A program made the translations under genes and the position numbers. A stretch of DNA of 64,000 nucleotides, taken from positions 62,001 to 126,000 of the forward strand of contig JABVXU010000067.1 of the NCBI GenBank assembly GCA_013365365.1, given 5' to 3'. The stretch is from Cruorifilaria tuberocauda. Lineage: Eukaryota > Nematoda > Chromadorea > Rhabditida > Onchocercidae. Below are positions 40,422 to 50,659 of this stretch, piece after piece. The notes under the pieces are model-generated. The model searched no databases. It had not been told where the DNA came from and saw nothing but the letters and a program-made list of their open reading frames with translations. Within the stretch, counting starts at the first letter, position 1; every line of letters starts with the position of its first letter.

Positions 40422-42348
40422 ATGGAGACGGATACCATGACTTTACAGCGTTTCGTCCTTCGTGATCAACGGAACCATCCAACAGCAACTGGTGATCTTA
40501 CTAATCTTTTGACATCATTGCTTACTGCTATTAAGGTACGTTACCTAATCTTTCGAACTTACTCAAATAATGCTGATCTAAATCACTTCCATAATAATTG
40601 AATCTTGATTGCAGAAGCAGCACTTAAGCGGTGATAATAATCGGGAAGATATTATTCATTAGCAGTTACGAATAAGATGATTTGCTGATTGTAAATTTAA
40701 TAGCTATCGAACTCTGTAAAAGACTTTGCATCAGAGAGACCAGAATAGAAAAATTTAGGCAATTTCAAGTGCTGTCCGAAAAGCAGGCATTGTACGACTG
40801 ACGGGATTGGCAGGCAAACAAAACATACAGGGTGAAAATGTCAAAAAACTGGATATTATTAGCAACGAATATATGATCAATATGCTTGAGTCGTCGTATA
40901 CTACATGTGCAATGATTTCAGAAGAAAATGATGAGGTTTTAGATTTCACTTACCTCATAATTTAATTTTTCTTGAATATCCCTCTTCTATGGGAATAGTT
41001 CTGAAAAATGTCATACTTTGGCTGTTTAAACCGTAAATCTTTCCATTAAATATTTCAGCTGTCAAATCATACTCATATTTCTATTACTTTTCTTGTTCCT
41101 TATGTTACGTGAATGACCGGAATTAAGTTTTATAAAATCATCAGTGATGATATTATGAGATTTAAATAATATTTAAATTATATCATTTTAAGCTCATCAA
41201 AGTAGATCCATCTAAACAAGGCAAATACATCGTGACATTTGACCCACTGGATGGATCATCAAATATTGATTGCTTAGCATCAATTGGTACTATTTTCGGA
41301 ATATACAAGAGACAATCGAATAATCCTGTTTCATTGGTCGATTTGCTACAAAGCGGACGAAAAATGGTTGCGGCCGGTTATGCTTTATATGGTTCTGCCA
41401 CTATGCTTGTGCTTTCAACCGGAAATGGCGTTAACGGATTTACACTTGATCCCGTACGTCCGTGTTTTTCTTTCATTTTAATGTTTTTGATCAGTCAAAA
41501 AAGATTCTGGAAGCCCATCTCATTAAGCTGTGATCATTTAAGAACTGTTGAAAGATTCTTTACATTCTAGTTACATTAGGAAAAACCAACTCCAGTTTTC
41601 ATTTCCAACAAAATCTTTTTCAATTCATTTTTGATCAACTCTAGAATTCCAGAGTGTTGGTGAATTTATTCTAACAAATCAGCAAATGAAAATACCACAA
41701 AAAGGTAAAATCTATAGTGTTAATGAAGGATATACATCCAAGTGGTCCAAGGGTGTTCAAGAATACGTACACACCAGAAAATATCCACCGGAAGATGAAC
41801 CTATGAATGCACGCTATGTCGGATCCATGGTTTCCGATGTACACCGTACTCTGCTTTATGGGGGTATTTTTATGTATCCTGCAATGAAGGATAAGCCAAT
41901 GGGAAAGGTATTTCTTTCCCCGTAACTTTCTGCAAGGTTTACGATATGAGTTAGTCTTAAATGGAAGAATCTGTCAGTCACGAAACAATGTGCTTTGCAA
42001 AAATTTCACGAACATTCCGATCAAATCATAGCCCTATATTTCAAATAAGATATCTAATGATGTGTGAGGAAAGTATTGTCCAGTGGTGATGAGTATCTTT
42101 TTTCTTAGTGAAAAACGATAAATGATATTTCATGCTAAAAAAAATAGTAACTAATTTAGCTTCGACTGCTTTACGAAGGGATTCCAATATCGTATATCAT
42201 AGAACAAGCTGGCGGAATGGCAACGAATGGAATTAAACCTATACTTGATATTGTGCCAACATCAATTCACGATCGAAGTCCGTTATTTCTTGGTTCTCCT
42301 GATGATGTAAGAGAAGTTATGGACTTCATCAAGAAATATGACTCATGA
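40422..42348 (+). CDS. fbp-1: Fructose-1,6-bisphosphatase, complete
   Basis: Cytosolic gluconeogenic enzyme that hydrolyses fructose 1,6-bisphosphate to fructose 6-phosphate. Five exons, all phase 0: 40422-40535, 40759-40935, 41193-41453, 41653-41907, 42160-42348 (TGA), giving about 331 residues, the normal family length. Visible signatures: N-terminal [12 protein letters not shown], allosteric AMP-site segment ATGDLTNLL with GKY further on, metal-binding loop [20 protein letters not shown], substrate segment NEGYTSKW and [20 protein letters not shown], and the C-terminal [10 protein letters not shown] and LGSPDDV. No key residue appears missing. The ATG lies 14 bases behind a TTTTAG acceptor at 40402-40407, so the 5' end is probably trans-spliced. 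A short earlier coding exon is not excluded. Confidence 0.96.
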
Positions 42349-44854
42349 GAAGCATAAAAAACTAAACAAGAATTATATTGCGTTTCAATACGTAATTTAT
42401 ACCTCATTTCCTAACACGAGCTTGCAAATAGAGATAACTCGTTTATTAAACTTTGTACTGTTTGATGACATTTTCGGATATGGATCAAAAAAAACAAATT
42501 TCATATCAGCTAAAAATAATTTTAAAAGACACTGTAACAAAACCATGGAAAAAGTGGAACTTTGCGAAGGAATGGAAACCATGGATCAATTTTTGTGATT
42601 GTGTCATCACATAACATGTTAATCTGAAAGACAATTTGAAGGTGTTGAAAGAGTGAAGACGTGGCGCCTTTTTTCAAGTTGAAGACTTATCGGAAAGACT
42701 TAAAAACAAGACGTGGAAAGTTATATCTCATGTCCCACATCATTACATTTCCATGCTTTGTTTTTACATAATAAACTTTCAAATTCAACAATTTCAAACA
42801 AATTTCGTGGAAAAATGAACGCATTAACAAACCTTTATAAAACAAGTGCCAACATAAAGCAAAAAAGAGATGTATGTCAGTTTCATCTGGAAGTACTCTG
42901 GAAATTCCGACTTCAATCGTACAATGCATTCACAATACCGAGAATTTTTCCAATCTCACTTATAACTGTATACCAAAGCAGGAATAATTTTAACTCATTT
43001 TTTTTAAAAACCTTCTGAACAATGTTCAAAGATGAATGACAATATTTGGATTTCCGATTATGGAGTCAAGTAAGGAAGGCCGATTCAGAATGAAAAAAGT
43101 ATTTCAGAAACGCAATTCAGTTATTACGAATTCAAATACGAATACGAATTATTACGAATTTAATTCAAAACTCAATCACTCACAGAAATTTGAGCATAAA
43201 GATGATGGAAATCAATAACTATTGTATATTGGAAAGAAAGATTTAACAGAGTATGCTATTCTAGTTAACCGCACCTTTGCCGAATTACAACAGCCGTAAT
43301 TTTCAAATTACTTGACACAAACCTTTTTTGAAAATTCAAATCAGCAATCCAGGCTCAAATCTGAAACTGCGTCAACATACAAACTCTAGGAACATCAAAA
43401 AAGTTATGGTTGTGGTGAAATAGCAATCGCTCACAGAAGCAATAATATAATGGCCCAAACAACTATATAATTTACAGCAGCTAAAACGATTAAAGCTCTC
43501 TGGGACAAAAGGTTCAACTATTAATTATAAGATCAGTTTCCATCCATTTCCTTTCGAAGATGCATGTATAACCTTGACATGAATTGAGTCCTTATAATCA
43601 TAGAAAAATAATGAAATGAATATTTGAAAAATTACAAAATATTCAAGCAGTTACATGGAAAAAGAATGATTGGTTGCCGAAATAGCAGCACATCACTTTG
43701 ACTGGTTAAGAACAAAATTTACGCAAACCCAAATTTACGGCGAATAAAAGATGAGCTTACAAACTTGGGGTAAAAAATTCTCAACATTCTCAACATATAT
43801 ACTCCACTCCAAAACAACCCGATCCTTCTCTAAGTTGAATTAAATATTAGACAAAATTCTATCCTTCCGATATTATTCTCTCATTTCGGTAAGAAAACAA
43901 ATCGTATATTGATAGAAGTGACTAAGAAATCAGAAGAAAAATGAAGAAGTGGAGACGGAATAGTTGTAAACGGGAAGACAAAAAAAGTTAGAGCAAGGAA
44001 CTGAGTATGATGAAACAATCAAAGAAATAATTGTATAAACGAGTAATAACAGGAGGCAGAACTATAGAAATTTCCAATCTCATAAAAAATGCATGCACAG
44101 AATATCCTCAAAAAATTTTCATTTATCGTGCGAACGTTTGAATTGTATTTAAATTATTTCTAAGCAAAATTCATCTTCTACCTTCGACATGTCCGCTCAA
44201 AATTCTTTTCTGTTAACAGTGTACTAAACATGTAAAAATAACACCTATGCCCAGCATTTTTACTTTTTTTTTGTGCTCTTCTGAAACTGGCGTCTGTTTT
44301 CAAATAAAAGCAAAAAATAACAAAATTTGAACAACATAAAACCCGAAATAAGCGAAATTCATCTACCGTACTGTCTTTTCTTATGCATGAGATACTGCAT
44401 TTTTCTTAATCGTAGTGTCAGGCACCTTGTTCATCTGAAAAATTCTAAATTTACTTCATAAGAACTTTGATGGGATTATGTAGAAATTAAGAGCTGTTAC
44501 TTAAAAACTAATGATTTAAAACGAATTTAAGTCAAATCTAAAGCCAAATATAGTCTTAAAATCCTTAATATAGCATTATGAAAGTTCTGAAAAAGAAGTC
44601 CAAACACTAGTTTTTAATACCTTCTAATTGGATAACTAAAAAAAATAACAGTGCAGTGCAGTGAAAAAGAAAGTTTTATTTGGTATGAAATTGAACATAC
44701 CAAAGAGGAATTTTGTCTACCGTCTTCCTTGTTGTGCAAGAGTGAACTCCCGGTAAATGTAGATGCATTATCTAAAACAGTTACAGAATCACTTCAAGGT
44801 TTAAAAAATGCTACAAATCTCTTAGTCTAAGGATTGTGTCTTTTCAAAAATTTA
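42349..44854. other. Intergenic region between convergent genes
   Basis: About 2.5 kb between the 3' ends of FBPase (+) and the SIKE-family gene (-), so it holds both 3' UTRs. ORFs of 80-101 codons at 42338-43018 overlap each other on both strands and lack domains. No other element was recognised. Confidence 0.5.
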
Positions 44855-46944
44855 CTAATCATATTTAAAATATGACAAAAAGTGTGATATGTGCGAAAGA
44901 ATGCTCTCCCTAGAGAAAGATATCTGCATCTGTACCGCAAATTCTTGAGAGCCTACAGTAGTAGTAGTCAAATTGATCAGTGATATCTAGATCTGTATCA
45001 ATGAAGGCAAACATGGCTCGAATGCATTACTATAAAATCGCTAGCGAGGCGAAGTTAACCCCGAATTGATTTAATTTAGTAATAAGGGAAAATAGGAAAA
45101 AAGTATTTTGATGAATAAAATATTTTATCCTTACTTTGTTCGCAATTTTTATAAACAACTTTGGGACCATTAGAATAATTCGGCATCCCACCACTTGTCA
45201 GATCCATGAAATGACGCGCAATATTTGGTTCGTTGTGAGTTGAAATATTTAGCAGTTCCCTGAGGCATGCATTCTCTGTCGCAAGCCTCGCAATTAACTG
45301 CAGAAAATTTTTTACATATAATAAAATATAACAATTTGATATGATATATTTACTGTCTTCTTGATTAAGACTAAATTTTTTGACTACGTTGTTGTTTCTC
45401 TATGTATGACTTGAGGGTAATTCACAGTGCGACAAAGAAAATAAGTTCTAACAACCTATCAGCTACTACCTACGTAAATTACATTTAATTTCAGCGGTAT
45501 TAAAACATCTTTCATAAATTTTGCCAACAACAAAAATGAAAAAACAACCTCTTGATCATGATTTGAAACACTTTCACCATCCGCAAGACATTCATTTAAC
45601 AACCTTGAGAAGTTTACGATTTTTTCGTTTATAGGGGCTTCACATTTCTTAATATCCTGCTATAAAAGGATTTATCGACACATTTTCAAATAAAAAATGT
45701 GAAGGACTGAGAAAAAAGGTAAAAAAAAATGAAATGAGATGAAATTCCTAACTGCTGATTATTCGTTACGAAAATGAAATGAAAAATTCTAACTTACTGC
45801 GATTGAAGTTCGAAGTGGTGGAATAAAATGCTTCGCAAGCTTTGTTATAACATTTCTATGCTTTTGCATTACTAATTGCAAGGTGTTTTCGCAATCCTCC
45901 AACGCTTGTCGAAGTTCCCTAAAAATTTCACTGTTTAAAATACTGTTAGTGATTTCTAATAAATCTTAATGTTATAACGACAAACTTCATTTTACTCCTC
46001 ATATACTCCGATTACAATCATTAGAGCTTTTTCTTTATACTCGCTAAGGTATTGTACTCGTTGAAAAAACCAAAAATGAGTGGATCATGTAAATCCAACC
46101 AACTATTTCCTATTTAATATCGAAATAAGTAAACAAAACAACAGCCAAATGATAATAAACGCTACAACATACCTGTTCTCTTGCTGCAACTGCAAAATTT
46201 GCCGATTTTCATGTTGCAAGCCTGCAACAAGAACTTTACGACCTTGCATTCGCCAACAGTCATTCATATTTGCCACTTCTTCCTGATACTAAAATGAAAT
46301 TCTGCAAAATTCTAACAAAAAATTTTTTCACAAAGTCCTTCAACAACAACATTGGTAGCGCCAGTATATCTGAATGTCAAAGTTGCAACTTCAAGTCGTA
46401 ATTTCTTCGCCAAGCACAGCTTTTCATTTCTTCCTTTAATACTATAAAAAGTTCTTTGACAAATTCGAAGTTTCTTTAAATAATTTTTTGTGGAATTATT
46501 AAAATAAACAAGCAATTTCTAGATGATGCAGCTCTTGACTTTTGCTTAGTTCTTTGATATGAACTATAATTATATCTTGTCCACACTTCAAAAAATCATT
46601 CAACCTAATTTTTTAAATGACGTTCTTTCTTTTAACAATATTTCTTCTATATTTCAAAATCAACCAGTCTAATTTCACATGTAGGAACATTCTAAAGCCA
46701 GTAAAGTATTGCTAAAAGCAGAACAGAGAACTCAATCGTACAAGCACAATAAGTGAAGCGATATACTAAATTGCGGTAATAAAACACTATTGAAAAGTTC
46801 CCTTACCTCTTTCATACCACAGATTTTATCATTCACGATTTGGCTTTTTGCAAGCGCACTATCCGTAGCACGTTCACGCGTTTGCAAGTTGATCACAAGC
46901 TGACGCATATCAGCCATTAATTGACCGATACTTGTCGAGCTCAT
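44855..46944 (-). CDS. sike1: FGFR1OP2/SIKE family coiled-coil protein
   Basis: Homologue of FGFR1OP2 and SIKE1, coiled-coil subunits that with SLMAP join the STRIPAK kinase-phosphatase (PP2A) complex; vertebrate SIKE also restrains IKKepsilon/TBK1. Exons: 46944-46807, 46288-46173, 45918-45798, 45659-45549, 45297-45135, all phases agreeing. Matching segments: start MSSTSIGQLMADMRQLV, GMKEYQEEVANMND at an exon junction, GLQHENRQILQLQQENREL (family core), LEDCENTLQLVMQKHR, and ATENACLRELLNIS near the end. Heptad coiled coils dominate. The last exon is uncertain: a phase-compatible segment at about 44967-44855 ends in TAG, or reading may run past 45135 to an earlier stop. Total length of about 215-255 residues fits the family. 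An acceptor lies two bases before the ATG. Confidence 0.9.
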
Positions 46945-46946
46945 CG

Positions 46947-46957
46947 CTGAAAAAAAA
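46947..46957 (-). promoter_or_regulatory. Probable spliced-leader acceptor of the SIKE-family gene
   Basis: Minus-strand TTTTTTTTCAG, then CG, then the ATG at 46944. This is a strong polypyrimidine acceptor two bases from a conserved family start, which strongly suggests SL trans-splicing. Confidence 0.6.
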
Positions 46958-48142
46958 ATTGCAATAATCGTTCACAGTGAAAAGGGTAATCCAGTTAATG
47001 AGATCAGTCAAGAATTTAATTAAATCTGAAACTTAGGATTTCAAACCCCAGAAAAAAAATTAACTGCTGATTTTACTAGCAATCTCTATCAAACTTTTCA
47101 AACAGCATTACGATGCATGTAATAAAACATAAATTAAGCAAATCAATAAATGAATTTTCGAAAAAATAAACTAAGCGAATCAACCCCTATCCATAGCATA
47201 AAAATGTATCAAAAATATACGAAAATCCATCAAACTTACAACGTTGCCTTTACTAATGAAAATGACAATCACTGTTACTTTATGTCATTCGTTCTGTTGG
47301 GAATTTTGAGATCTAAAATGATAAAATACTGACTGAAATAAAATCTTCTTTCCTCTTTCTCTCTCTCAATTTTACAGTCATACATACTTGCAACTGATGC
47401 AATAGCAAAAAACCATTATACTCACACCCGAACACACACACGCGTGTGTGCACACGTTCATAGTCAAACTGATACGTAGCAACATTTCCAAACGATGCAC
47501 TCGGTCGTTATGCAAACGCTTCATCCCAATGTAGATCCTTATTAAGAATAAAACGAGTAAAGACCCAGACTAGGAAGAAGGGGAAATTACTTGAGAAATT
47601 CAAGACCTTATAAGCGATTAGTATGAAATTACCAGGTCCAAATTACCAATATTTTATTATCAAAATTGTAAGTCTTATAAACCAAAAAATGTGAATTTCT
47701 CTCAAGCTTTCGGCAAATTTTTCGTCTCGATTTTTGTAGTGTAAAAGCTTATGATTATGTTGTGCAGAAATAACGCTGAATTTATTGACAAGTTGATCGT
47801 CGAGGAGGAGACGTGGTATGTGCATTACCTTCCTCAATAATATTAAAATGGAAAAGTAGCAGGGAGGTACAAATGAGGAAGAAAAGAAAGTAAATATAAC
47901 TGTGATAGTTTACGTTAGCTTATATTATAAATTTCTTGAAGCATTTCTTTCTTTCATGTATTTGAACCAAAATTCTAAAAAATTCATGAAAATGCATGGG
48001 ATTTTCCCGCATTTTGCTCAGCTTTACAGAAGTAATCTTTTAGCACACTATATTATCATTCCTTCTGCTGAAATTCTATTTTATTCGATTTGGATTTTAA
48101 CAGGAACTTCTATCTTAATGAATAGTTCGAGCCATCTTTCAG
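46958..48142. other. Region upstream of the SIKE-family gene
   Basis: Contains the SIKE-family 5' flank and an alternating purine-pyrimidine palindrome at 47432-47456. A plus-strand exon-like segment at about 47747-47794 begins MIMLCRNNAEFIDKL and ends at a GTATGT donor. An ORF on the opposite strand covers the same bases, and neither could be tied to a gene. Confidence 0.35.
47432..47456. repeat. Alternating CA/CG/TG tract with 16-bp perfect palindrome
   Basis: Alternating purine-pyrimidine over about 25 bases, with the perfect palindrome CACACACGCGTGTGTG at 47435-47450. The sequence type can adopt Z-DNA or a cruciform. It lies about 500 bases upstream of the SIKE-family start. Confidence 0.8.
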
Positions 48143-48174
48143 GAACTGATGGAAGCACTGAAATGTGGATCTAA
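48143..48174 (+). other. Short exon-like segment of uncertain status
   Basis: A good CTTTCAG acceptor and a GTAAAT donor flank 32 bases encoding ELMEALKCGS. It might belong to the plus-strand gene at 48864-49222, but its exit phase does not match that gene's next exon, so an exon would be missing between them. Confidence 0.25.
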
Positions 48175-48207
48175 GTAAATGACTGCAACATCCCAGTTTT
48201 TCGTTTT

Positions 48208-48271
48208 GATAATAGATGACATAATATCTATATCACTGTTTATGGTATAGATATTATATCCGTCTATCATC
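48208..48271 (+). ncRNA. Candidate pre-miRNA-like hairpin
   Basis: ATAATATCTATA (48221-48232) pairs perfectly with TATAGATATTAT (48246-48257) across a 13-base loop. The stem continues outward: GATAATAGATG on the left pairs with the right-arm bases up to 48271, with a few mismatches and one wobble, giving roughly 24 pairs. Size, loop and mismatch pattern resemble an animal miRNA precursor, but no known miRNA seed is recognised. A fold-back AT-rich repeat is the main alternative. Confidence 0.4.
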
Positions 48272-48863
48272 ATGTCCGATGCAAATTAAAACAGAAAATT
48301 CTTGTTTCTGGAATGAAATTCATATCGTTTCCCAATCAATTTCTAGACTGATCATTAACCAATTAATTTGTTAAAGCATAAATTTTCACATATAATAATG
48401 GGATGCTTATTAAAAGTTTACCTTTGCTGGATTCTCGAATTTCTCGAGTTGGAAATCTATATTCATTTTTTACCTGAATTTGAAGATAAAAATGAAGTCC
48501 TGTTTACCAAACATTATAGAACTATGTATAAGTAAGGAAAGCAGTTATCCGTTAGTCTTAAAACACGCTACAACGTTCGAGTCTGCTCTATCACAACTTG
48601 ATATCAATCCTTAGACATGCAGAGATATTAAACTCCACCCGACCGACTCGTCAGCAGAAATTATTGGTAACAAGTTGAACACAGTATGAAAAGCTTGCTT
48701 TTGTTCGCACAATGCCTGAAACTTACCTGAGAATGACAATCAAGGAAGAAACCTCAAAAAAAATTCATGTTTCAATTTTTGACCATTTCTATTTTTCTAT
48801 TATACTGTTTATAAATTTGTAATGCTAATTGTAGCTAAACTTTTTCAAATCCTGTCTTTCTAG

Positions 48864-49222
48864 AGAGAGTGAAAGAAGAAATTGCAAATGACAAGGATGT
48901 TATCGATTCAAGACCATCCGGAAAAAAAACAGGTAGGTAGTTCGTAATGCAGGATTTTCTTCATCAAAAGATAGAAATAAACAAGAAATCAAACTGGGAA
49001 TTGAAACCCTTATAATTTGTTGAATTTCATTTACCACTTCTTACTTTAACCTTTCCACCGTCCATTCCTTCGTATCTGGAATAGATTTTCTATTAGTATT
49101 TCGGCGATAAAGTTTCACAGCTAAGCACAAACATTTCATGTTCAGAAGAAAAGCAAATCAGTATGGGAATAAAGGACAACTTGATGAATAACAATCACTA
49201 CAACAGAAATTACCACCGCTAA
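48864..49222 (+). CDS. Small unrecognised gene, C-terminal two exons
   Basis: Exon 48864-48932 follows a CTTTCTAG acceptor and ends at a GTAGGT donor. Exon 49146-49222 follows TTCAG and ends at TAA. Their phases agree and give a hydrophilic tail of about 46 residues, with RVKEEIANDKDVIDSRPSGK and EEKQISMGIKDNLMNNNH. No domain is visible. Upstream exons are not established; candidates are the segments near 47747 and 48143, whose phases do not match directly. Another acceptor at 49638 opens a Lys-rich reading (KSSKEVQSGTTIYRPKR) that could be an alternative last exon. The strand and the exon pair rest only on splice signals and phase. Confidence 0.35.
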
Positions 49223-49718
49223 ATAAGTCAACAACATGCTTCGTACGAGTGGTATAATTCGGTGCACAAATTACTGTAAGTTATCTTTTTTGAACTCATT
49301 TTTGAGTTACTATCAAATTCAAACGATTCGAAGTAGTTGAATCTGTATCGCTGATAAATGTTTAATCTCAAAAATGATTTGTTGAGACTCTACAACTAAC
49401 CGATGTAAAACATGTTCATTTATTTAACTGCAAAAAAAAACTTGAAATAACAAAATAAGATTGAAATCAAATTCTAAAAGTGTTGAAATGATAAAAGATC
49501 ATTAAATAATAGAGCTAGCTCTGTAACTAGATCTATAATTTTATTTCATATAGAGCAAAACAAATCTTTTCATAAACATTTTAAGTGTACTATTTGATGC
49601 ATCTGCATAATCTGCATAATTTTTATGGCTAACTTCAGAAATCTAGTAAAGAGGTACAGTCAGGTACCACTATTTACCGCCCAAAACGAATAAACCGTGG
49701 AAAAAATGAATTCGAAGA

Positions 49719-50087
49719 ATGTTTGAAGAAGCAATTTTTCCTTTCGCATACTTAGTCTTGCAGGAAAGTATATATATGTATATATATTGGCATATTAGAC
49801 CTAGGTTGAAAAGCAGATGTTACAATGCATTCATTAAAATATTCACTACAGTCGCAAAGAATATCCCATTGATCGATGCACCAACCTACCAAACTTTTTT
49901 TTTAAATCTTCTGGTTGATAAAGTGTCAGAAAAAAGAACTTTAGACTCTATAATTGCTACTTTGAAATCCTTGAGCCCAATATCGTGTTTTATCCAGCTG
50001 ATAAGATGCAAAATTTTGTGTGACAAATCAACTTCTCGAGCAATGTTTTCACAGTCGCCAGAAGTATGGAATTCAACAAAAGGTTAA
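49719..50087 (+). CDS. Unassigned 122-codon ORF
   Basis: The longest open frame on either strand in this interval that overlaps no recognised gene. An acceptor-like TCTTGCAG ends at 49763 inside it, so the real unit may be a last exon from 49764 to 50087. It encodes a mixed hydrophobic/basic sequence including NAFIKIFTTVAKNIPL and SEKRTLDSIIATLKSL, which looks helical rather than random. No family was recognised, and chance is a real alternative in AT-rich DNA. Confidence 0.25.
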   Translation: MFEEAIFPFAYLVLQESIYMYIYWHIRPRLKSRCYNAFIKIFTTVAKNIPLIDAPTYQTFFLNLLVDKVSEKRTLDSIIATLKSLSPISCFIQLIRCKILCDKSTSRAMFSQSPEVWNSTKG

Positions 50088-50243
50088 ACTAAAATTTAAA
50101 GTTTTCGTTTGCGAAATTAAATTTCTTTATGCTGACATTATCTAGAATAAACTTATGCAAATTTGAGGAAACTGATCAGAAGTAATAGTGTACAAAGTAA
50201 TTTTTTTCGAAAATTAACTAACAAGGAATTTTTTATCATTACA

Positions 50244-50659
50244 TTAGTCTAAAACAATAGTTGAAGGAGAAACAGGTGCAGTTAAGTCATATTTTACATA
50301 CTCAATGCAAAATATTAATAAAATCACAGCCTCTACAATGACCAAAATGAAGCGTGGTATGCCAACATAATCTACGGAGACTTCAACTTTTTCAGAAATC
50401 GTTGCAGGCGCAGTTAAGGGCCAAAATATTATGACTAGTGTAATGATAACTTCAATAACCAAAGCAGTAATCGCTATAAAACTGAAAAACAAGAATTCTT
50501 CAAGATAGTAGATAAGCATATTTGCTAGTCAGTAGAGAAATAGAATTCAACTTACGTTTTCCTTATCCGTATACATATAATACATAAAACAATATTAAAA
50601 ATCCATACAAGTATCGCGATAATGACACCAGGACCAACACCAAATATACGTATAAACAT
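50244..50659 (-). CDS. Small three-helix membrane protein, 113 residues
   Basis: Two exons, 50659-50556 and 50481-50244 (TAG), join at a GTAAGT donor and TTTTTCAG acceptor with phase 2 agreement. The start MFIRIFGVGPG lies two bases behind a TTTGCAG acceptor, so the gene is probably trans-spliced and complete. Three hydrophobic helices are evident: residues about 8-30 (GVIIAILVWIFNIVLCII), 36-54 (FIAITALVIEVIITLVIIF) and 76-93 (FILVIVEAVILLIFCIEYV). A loop with WPLTAPATISEKVEVS lies between helices 2 and 3, and a tail ending PVSPSTIVLD follows. No family was recognised; it resembles small nematode-specific tetraspan-like or MARVEL-like proteins only in general shape. It is likely in an internal or plasma membrane. 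Confidence 0.7.

Noticed and set aside
42338..43018. ORFs of 80-101 codons after FBPase
   Set aside because: They overlap each other on both strands within the expected FBPase 3' UTR and have no domain.
47643..47837. 64-codon minus-strand ORF upstream of the SIKE-family gene
   Set aside because: The SIKE-family start already has a strong acceptor two bases away, and the ORF shares its bases with an equally plausible plus-strand frame.
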